Source of the DNA: MGIIb-O2 sp964003245
GTDB lineage: Archaea; Thermoplasmatota; Poseidoniia; Poseidoniales; Thalassarchaeaceae
Reading direction: 5' to 3'
Assembly (NCBI GenBank): GCA_964003245.1
Contig: CAXFIU010000009.1
Location: 1 to 41,886 of the forward strand
DNA: 41,886 nucleotides
Numbering within the stretch: position 1 is the stretch's first letter; each line of letters starts with the position of its first letter. A program made the position numbers and the translations under genes. The notes under the pieces were generated by a model. The model searched no databases, was not told where the DNA came from, and was given only the letters and a program-made list of their open reading frames with translations. Positions 31,822 to 40,200 of this stretch are shown one piece after another.

Positions 31822-34104
31822 TCACAATTTTTGTGTCGCATATCTTTGAGCATCAACCGCACAAATAGCAGCCATATGAACAACTTCTCTTACGCTATCA
31901 TCTCTTTGAAGAACGTGTGCAGGCTTAGCCAATCCTTCAAGAATCGGGCCGGTCATTTCCGCACCCGCAACTCTTTGTAGTAACTTATATGCAATATTTG
32001 CTGAAGCTAAATTTGGACAGATTAATACATTTGCAGGGCCATCAAATTCCATAAATGGATAATTTTCTTGGATCTCATCAATTAGAGCAGTATCTGCTTG
32101 CATTGGTCCATCAATCACAATTCCTGGGTCTAATTCTCTAGCCATCTCTATCGCTTCCTCAATACGATCGGTCCTCATTTCTCCACTAGTTCCAAAGTTT
32201 GAAAAAGATAGCATTGCAACTTTTGGCTTTACTCCAAACCTTCTCGCCACTTTTGCAGTCTGAACCGCAATCTCAGCTAAGGTTCTAGAATCGGGATAGA
32301 TATTTATTGTTGCATCTCCAATGAACATTAGCTGACCATTCACAGTCATCATGTACATTCCTACTATACGGTGAGTATCTATTGCCGGTCCAATTGTTTG
32401 TAAGCATGGTTTTACAATATCGGGATAATTATGTGAGATTCCTCCAAGATAGCCATCAGCATCTCCCATATGAACCATCATTGGTCCGAAATATGTAGTA
32501 GTTTTGAGTAATCTTATTGCATCTTCCATTGTAAGTCCTTTTCTTCCTCTTAATTTATGGAACTCCTTTGCGTAATTCCCTCTTCTTCTTGGGTCGTATC
32601 TTACATCTATGCTTTCACATTCAAATTCAAGACCTAATTCTTCTTTTACAGCATTGATTCTTTTTGTATGCCCTAATAGTATTGGCTCACAAATATTTTC
32701 TGAAATACATTGAGCTGCTGCTTTTATTATTGTAGGATGTTCTCCTTCAGCGAATACAATCTTCTTTTTGTCTCTACGTGCCCTATTGATTACACGCCTC
32801 ATAATCGAGCGTGTAAGGCCTAATCTGGCTTCTAACTCTTCACGATATTTTTCAATATTAAATTCTTTCTTAGTTAATTTAGATACGCCTTCATCGACAG
32901 CAGCTTGAGCAACTGCACTTGCTTCCCAAATTAGCACTCTCGCATCGAATGGTTTTGGAATAATATAATCGGGACCAAATTGTATCTGTTCACCTTCATA
33001 GGCTGCGGCAACATCATCAGGGACAGCCTCTTTTGCCAAATCTGCAATGGCATGAGTTGCTGCCATTTTCATCCCTTCAGTGATCTCAGTCGCTCTAACA
33101 TCAAGAGCCCCTCGGAAGATATATGGGAAACCCAATACATTGTTAATTTGATTAGGGTAATCAGATCTTCCCGTAGCCACGATGGCATCCCCTCTAACAT
33201 CTAAAACATCATCTGGTAATATTTCGGGATCAGGATTAGCTAATGCGAAGATTAGAGGTCTACTAGCCATTGATTCGACCATCTTTTTACTCACAATTCC
33301 GCCTTTAGAAAGTCCCAAGAATACGTCACTATCTTTCATAGCTTTTTCCAAATTTCCATCTTCGATTTCCCTTGCAAATTCATCTTTATATTCATTTAAT
33401 TCGCCGTTCTTAGAACGCTTAATTGTCAAGATTCCTTTAGAATCAACCATCAGTAGATTTTCCTTCTTAACTCCTAAGCGAATATAGTGGCGAGCACAGG
33501 AAATAGCAGATGCTCCAGCGCCTGAAACTACTACCTTAATTTCTGAAATTTCTTTTTCTACAACTTCTAAGCCATTCAATAGAGCAGCCCCTGAGATAAT
33601 TGCAGTTCCGTGTTGATCATCATGCATTACGGGGATGTCCAATTCTTCGATCAATCTCTTCTCAATTTCAAAACATTCAGGAGCTTTAATATCTTCTAGA
33701 TTTATTCCTCCGAAAGTCGGTGAGATAGCTTTTACAGCTTCAACAAATTCATCAACATTTGTACGATCTATTTCAATATCAAAAACATCGATATCAGCAA
33801 ATGCCTTGAATAACAAACCCTTCCCTTCCATTACCGGTTTTCCTGCTAAAGCACCTATATCTCCGAGGCCCAATACTGCAGTTCCGTTACTAATAACAGC
33901 TACTAGATTTCCCTTGGACGTATAATTGAATGCAGCATCCGGATTTTTCTCGATTTCTTTACATGGGTAGGCTACGCCTGGAGAGTATGCTAATGACAAA
34001 TCTCTTTGTGTGCCATGAGGCTTTGTAGGGACCACTGTTATTTTCCCAGCAGGCTTGGAAGAATGGTATTCCAGAGCATCTTTTCGAAGTTGTTTATCTG
34101 TCAG
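31822..34104 (-). CDS. maeB: NADP-dependent malic enzyme with phosphotransacetylase-like domain (MaeB)
   Basis: Oxidative decarboxylation of malate to pyruvate. The first 420 residues are the malic enzyme (THGTQRDLSLAYSPGVA-type start, MHDDQHGTAIISGAALLNG with the metal site, VVSGAGASAISCA dinucleotide fold). The rest is a phosphotransacetylase-like domain (TTYFGPMMVHMGDADGYLGG), as in bacterial MaeB, where it has regulatory binding rather than acetyltransferase activity. GTG at 34035 would truncate the conserved start. The frame is open upstream and encodes LRKDALEYHSSKPAGKITV directly before VPTKP, matching family N-termini. The only plausible start there is CTG at 34104, six bases after GGGGATG, giving 760 residues. 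Confidence 0.9.
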   Translation of the reverse strand: MTDKQLRKDALEYHSSKPAGKITVVPTKPHGTQRDLSLAYSPGVAYPCKEIEKNPDAAFNYTSKGNLVAVISNGTAVLGLGDIGALAGKPVMEGKGLLFKAFADIDVFDIEIDRTNVDEFVEAVKAISPTFGGINLEDIKAPECFEIEKRLIEELDIPVMHDDQHGTAIISGAALLNGLEVVEKEISEIKVVVSGAGASAISCARHYIRLGVKKENLLMVDSKGILTIKRSKNGELNEYKDEFAREIEDGNLEKAMKDSDVFLGLSKGGIVSKKMVESMASRPLIFALANPDPEILPDDVLDVRGDAIVATGRSDYPNQINNVLGFPYIFRGALDVRATEITEGMKMAATHAIADLAKEAVPDDVAAAYEGEQIQFGPDYIIPKPFDARVLIWEASAVAQAAVDEGVSKLTKKEFNIEKYREELEARLGLTRSIMRRVINRARRDKKKIVFAEGEHPTIIKAAAQCISENICEPILLGHTKRINAVKEELGLEFECESIDVRYDPRRRGNYAKEFHKLRGRKGLTMEDAIRLLKTTTYFGPMMVHMGDADGYLGGISHNYPDIVKPCLQTIGPAIDTHRIVGMYMMTVNGQLMFIGDATINIYPDSRTLAEIAVQTAKVARRFGVKPKVAMLSFSNFGTSGEMRTDRIEEAIEMARELDPGIVIDGPMQADTALIDEIQENYPFMEFDGPANVLICPNLASANIAYKLLQRVAGAEMTGPILEGLAKPAHVLQRDDSVREVVHMAAICAVDAQRYATQKL

Positions 34105-34200
34105 GATTACATCCCCTGTGTTCTATCCGGCATATCCCTTACCTATGATGCTATCCGATATTAATGACACACATTATCAGCCTTAAATGTAGCCTTTTTT

Positions 34201-34236
34201 CAATATTTAAACGGATAAAATGTCACCTACGGTGAC
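34201..34236 (+). promoter_or_regulatory. TATA-like element and perfect inverted repeat upstream of the giant propeller gene
   Basis: AATATTTAAA at about 34202-34211 resembles an archaeal TATA box. Eleven bases downstream, GTCACC-TAC-GGTGAC (34222-34236) is a perfect six-base inverted repeat of the size and placement of a transcription-factor operator. A second AT-rich TGTATAAAAC lies at 34274-34283. Which is used is unknown. The 194-base interval to 34298 otherwise holds only this and the divergent maeB upstream region. Confidence 0.4.
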
Positions 34237-34298
34237 TGAGCATAAATGGCACATTCGCCCAATTCTTTGATAATGTATAAAACGACGCGAATGGATTA

Positions 34299-37200
34299 AT
34301 GAGCATAGTCTATGATTCGTTTTCTGGCTCGCAGAAGCGAATGGCGATGATTTTAGTAGGTTTAATGCTATTACTCCCTTGGTCGTCATTTGAGCCTCCG
34401 AGTTTAGACCAAGATTCTGAAACTATGAACACAATTCCTGGTGCTTGGGGTGCTGGAGGAAGTAATGATACTGGTTGGATTGAATTATCAGCAGAAGGGG
34501 CTGATCCATCAAATGGAACCTTTGCATATGGGGATTTATTTCTCGATTTTGCACCTGGTGCATTAATTGATAATATGACTTTCGAAGTCAAAGTAAATGG
34601 TTCAGATGGATTATGGGCATATGAACCACAGATAACCTTGCTAGACACTCAAACGCCGATTTTAGATTGGACAGACTTAGGAGGATTTGGTATGCAGAAT
34701 TCATTCACTGAAAACCAACCAGATGTTAATTCGAATGGAATTCTCGATGCTCGTTTACAGCCAAATTCTGTGAGTGACACTAGTTGGCAATTGCCGACTG
34801 GAATCTCAATAACCGATTTAGTCATCGAAGCGTTGCGTCCAGCCGACCCAAAGGTTTCCTTCTCATCGTTAGATGTTGAAATATTTGACAGTGCAGTAAA
34901 CCCCGTTGATGGTAGATTGTATATCCTATTGGGCGATGACTTATTGCATTTAGATGATCAAACATCAACCATCATTATTGATATTGAATCAGATATCTAT
35001 GGCAGAAGCCTCGCAGTTGATGAAGTAGGTAATCGTCTCCTAATAGGAACTGCTAATGGGACAATATTGCAACGCAGTCTCACAGATTCTTCCATTATGG
35101 AAACATATGTTTCTTCTACTACTGAGACAGTAGACGCTTTAACGGTCGATGATTATGGTACAATTTGGGCAGTATCTGGTTGTAGTGTTTACTATACTAG
35201 CGATGGTAGTTGGGAATCTTACTATTATTGTCCAGGTGGGGCTATAAAGACAGCTACAGACATAGTATCTTATGGGGATGATTTGTACATATCTACATAT
35301 CAGGGTCTCCATTTACTAGGTTATTCTACATCTAGTGGAGTTAATGGGACATCGGTTAATGTAGATAGTAATGTATTATGGAATACAAATAATTTCTTGA
35401 GTTCTGATAGGATAAATGATTTGCAATTATTGGGATCTCAACTATTGATTGCAACGGATAATGCGGGGATCGATCGACGTAATTTGGTTTCTAATTCTTG
35501 GATGGCTACATGGTCAACAAGTAATTGGCTATCTTCTAATCAAGTAGTAGGATTCGGCCTTACCGAAGGGTGGTTATACATACTCGCCGCAAATACTATT
35601 CATACATACGATACAAATGCATTATTCTTTACGTCTCAGAGACAATTAACCGTTTTTGATTTGAAAGATAATGGTAATGAAATAATTTCCTGGCCAGGTC
35701 TTGGTAAAGAAAGAAGTCCTGATTCAGGATTAGTTCTAGTAGGTGATGGTTCAGGCGTTCTTGGACGTTTAGTTGGAGAAATAAATGATGGAATAGAAAC
35801 CCTTGTTAGTAGCCCTTCAACGAATCAAATGAACCAGGTTATATTTGTTGATGACAATGAAGAAGGAGAAATCTGGGTCTCTGGAGGTACTATAATTGAT
35901 AGGTTCGACGAAGCAACTCAAACATGGCTTGCTCCAATTGATATTTCTGACTACGTAAGTAATCCCTTCGAAATAACAGCATTTGTTCAGGATTCAGATG
36001 GATGGGTCTGGGTTGCTACAATTAATTCAGGAATCTTGAGATTAGATAATACTGATGCTTCATACATGGGGACTGTCCAAGGAATTGCTTCCAATGCCGT
36101 AAGCACTCTATCTCACGATCCTTACACTGAAATTCTAGTCGTTGGACATTATGAAGATGGTTTATCCTTTGTCAATACATCTTCAATGACCCTTTCAGAT
36201 GTTATCACTGAACAAGACGGTTTAGATTCTAATTTCATTAATGACGTCGTAACTAGGTATGGAATTGCATACATTGCTACTCCTGACTCAGGAGTAATGA
36301 GAATCAACTTACAAGAATTATCCATTTTATCATCATGGCAATCCCTTGGAGCAGATAACCTAGAAGCAGCCCCACTAGCTGTTGATGAAGATATAATTTA
36401 TTTTGGACTGACTGGATTTGGAATCCTATTGATTGATAGACATACTAGTGAGATTATTGACATCTGGGATGCTGATGGGACGAGTGGTCTACCTGATAAT
36501 GATGTTCTAGCACTCCATCTAGATTACTATGGTGGACTAATAGTTGGTATGGAAGTTCCGAATTCTGGAGGGACATCGAATCAAGCAATGGCTAGATGGG
36601 ATGGTTCTGCTTGGGAATATTTCGAAACAGATGTCCCTGGAGGAAATAATGATCCATGGAAGATTAATGATATCAAGAGTGATGCCGATGGAGTAGTTGC
36701 AGCTACCAATCGAGGAGTATGTACCTGGACTAGTTGGACAATAATTCAAGGAAATATTTACGAGTGGGATGAATGTGTTTCTCCAATGAATACATCAGCT
36801 CGTTTTAGTGAAACTTTTTCTATAGAACTTGTACCCATTAGTAGCCCTCTTTCAGATAACTGTTGTACTCGAATTTTAGCAGGTCACAATGAAGGCGCTT
36901 CTCTGATTAACCGAGGAACAGGTCTGGATGTAGTGGAAAGATGGACTGCAGGAGATGAAACCCAGCGAGCTAGGGTAGTAAAGGTCCAAGATATATTGTA
37001 TATTGGATTCGAAAATACAGGTATAGGAAGATATAACCTTACTAGTCAAGAATGGCTTCAAACATGGGACGGTAATCAAGGATACATAGATGATGACGAT
37101 GTAACAGTTCTCATTCCGGGACATATTGAAAACACAATATGGGCAGGTGGAGATTTTGGTTTGACTCTCATCGATGTAGTAAATGATACTGTAATTATAG

Positions 37201-40200
37201 ATTGGAACCGAGGTTCTAACTCTGGCGGCCCTACACTTTCCAATTCTGCACCGCAAGATGTAGTAATAATTGATGAAATTCTTCATTATTCAACTCAGAG
37301 ATCAACGGCATGGTGGCAATCAAATGATGAAATTTGGAGAATTAATTTGTCTTCTAATACTAGCGAATCAACGATTGATGTCGGACAAGAACTTGGTTGG
37401 GGAGGTAAAATTCATAGTATAGGTCAAGTATCTGAGGAACTTTGGATTGGAATCAGACCCACTCAATATTGGAACGATGGAGATGGAACTATTGCTCGTT
37501 GGAATGTCACTAATGAGACTTGGGAAACTCCTCTGGATACTATTGGTAGTGTTGAGAGAGTTAATGCTCAATTCCTTGGAGAATGTTTCCCAATTAATGT
37601 TTCATCTTGTGAGTTATGGATTGCATATGGTGATAACATTCTTCGTCGTTTTTCTGCTCAAACAATGACATTACTTGATGAATGGACAGATATTTCTGGA
37701 CCAATCAGAGGCATAGTAGAATATCAAGATGATTATTTATTCGCCAGTATGGATGGTATTTTACGTTGGGAACCTGATAATGAAACATGGCTAGATCCTT
37801 GGGTTGTTAACGATGGATTACCATCCGATGCAAATGATGAGGTGTATACTATGGTAGTTGTTGGAGATGATTTATGGGCGGGAAGCTACAGTAGCGGCGG
37901 TTGGAATACCAATTCAGAAATAAACCGTAAAAATGGTTCTTCAGGTAACTGGACAACATGGAATTTGGGCAGTGCTGGAATTCCAGGAGGATACACTGCT
38001 GATATCGAAGTTTGTGATAATATTGTTCACATAGCCGTTGGAGCTGTTAACTGGTGGGGAAATCAGGGTGGTATTGCACGTTATGATATGGCAGATCATG
38101 ATTCTGATGGTATTACTGATGAGTGGATTACTTCCCTAATCACTTCTGGAGGATTAGCCGATAATGACCCAAGAGCGCTTGCCTGCGATGAAACTAATCG
38201 AATACTATACGTTGGATTCGATGAAGAAGGCGTGGGCATTGACAGGTACAACTACAATACTGAACAATATTTAGCGACTCTAACAAATTCTGCAGATGGA
38301 ATTTCAGAAGACAGAATTTTCCCCGGAGGGATGTTGCATGATGGAAACGTATTACTGACCGCACATCAATTTGATACTACTGGAGGTATATCTAGGATTA
38401 TTACTTCAGGAATATCTACTGTTAATGGTCAGATACTCAGCCCTGGGATGGATGGTTGCTCAATTGTTAGGGCTCCTTCCTCTAGCACCCCTATCTACGC
38501 TATAGGGCGCTCTGGACAAACCTCAGGGGTGAATAGAGTAGATAGGTTAGATTCAACAGGTTTGATAGAAAGTGGTTTCGATGAATTAACTGGATTGACA
38601 AGTGGTAAGATACTAAATATTATTTCCAATGAAACAAATGTCTGGGCAACATCAAGCCTCGGCTGGAATTCATATTATGCATCATCTGTCTTGCAAGGAG
38701 AGCTTGTTAATGGAACTGTTAGATGGCAATATGGTTATTCATTTGATGGCGACATAATCAACGATATTTCTTTAGATGGAAATAAATTGTGGGTGACTAC
38801 AGCCGGTAATGGTTTGTATAAAATTGATTTAATCCAGCGAATATTAACTCCTACGTCATCAGCTCTTCATTCACAAATGGATGGAATGTTCATAGAAGAT
38901 GATGGGACTATGTATGTAGGATTAATGGGTGAATCTGGGACTTCTGCAGGCTATCAAGCCTTCAATACCAATACTGAAAATTGGGGCCAAGGAAGTTTAA
39001 TCGCAGGTCTTCCTAGTAATATTGTTCGAGATTTCCTCGAGGTAGACAATCATGTATTAATCGCAACTAGTGGGGGTATTGGCATGTATAATCTCACAAA
39101 AGATGGTTGGGATTCACCAATTACTTCTTACAATGGCCTCCCATCTCCGGTGGTTGAACATTTAATGTTGCTAGATAGCCCAATCCAAGGGAATGGTACA
39201 ATCTTAGCAGGAGGATTAGCGGGATTAACAGTCCTTGAAGCCGGCACTTATTCCATTCAGAATACCATAGATTATTCTGATGGTCTAATTGGAGATCGAG
39301 TTTCTGGGATCTTATTCGCAGACTCTGTGACTAGAGAAGTTACAATAGGCAATTCTTCAATTATTCAACATCATAACGCATCTTTATTCATTTCTCACAA
39401 CGGACAGGGTGCAACAAGACCTGGCGTAGCTGCTTGGGATATCGATACCGATTCTCAAAATGGCACATACCTGATAGATATGATACCGAGCAATAATGTT
39501 CTAAATTTAGCCGCTGATTCTTGGGGCGTTCATGTTGCTACAGATATTGCCCCAGTAGTCCACTGGAATGGCACAATGGGACAAATGGAAGCCGGTACAA
39601 ATCCCTCCAATCTTCTTTCATGGCCTCCAGTGAAAATGGTCTCTAATGGTAATTATCTAGTTCTAATAGGGTCTGGAGGAATCAATCTACTAGATGTAGA
39701 TAATTCTCACTCTGTTATTGCTTCAACTTCTGCGTCTGGATTCAATAATGCATTCATTGAATCAGATTCTTTGTTTGTTGCTGCTGAAGACGGCCTTCAT
39801 GTTTGGAAAGGTAGCTTGATTGAACAGCCGCGAGAATATCAAAGAAGAGCAGAACCAATGTTTTCAGTTTTCGGAGGTAGACAGTGGGAGATAACTTCAA
39901 CAACTCATCCTGGAATGTCTACAGTTTTGGTTAATTCTTCCGAACCTCTATCAATTCCAAATGATTCCAATTCTCTTCCTGGTATTTTACCTATGTACAA
40001 TGGGGCTATGACTATTACAAGTCCAATTTCTTCATCTAATGTTTGGGCTCGCTCTGTTTCATTGAATTATAGTGGCTCATGGGATTTGGCCGGAAGAAAT
40101 CCTGCTATTGAGGCAGGATTCCAAAATGCAATATCTAATGTAGGACCCGGTTCTAATTCTGTCCAACTACATGTACAAATGCAATCTCCAATGAATGGCA

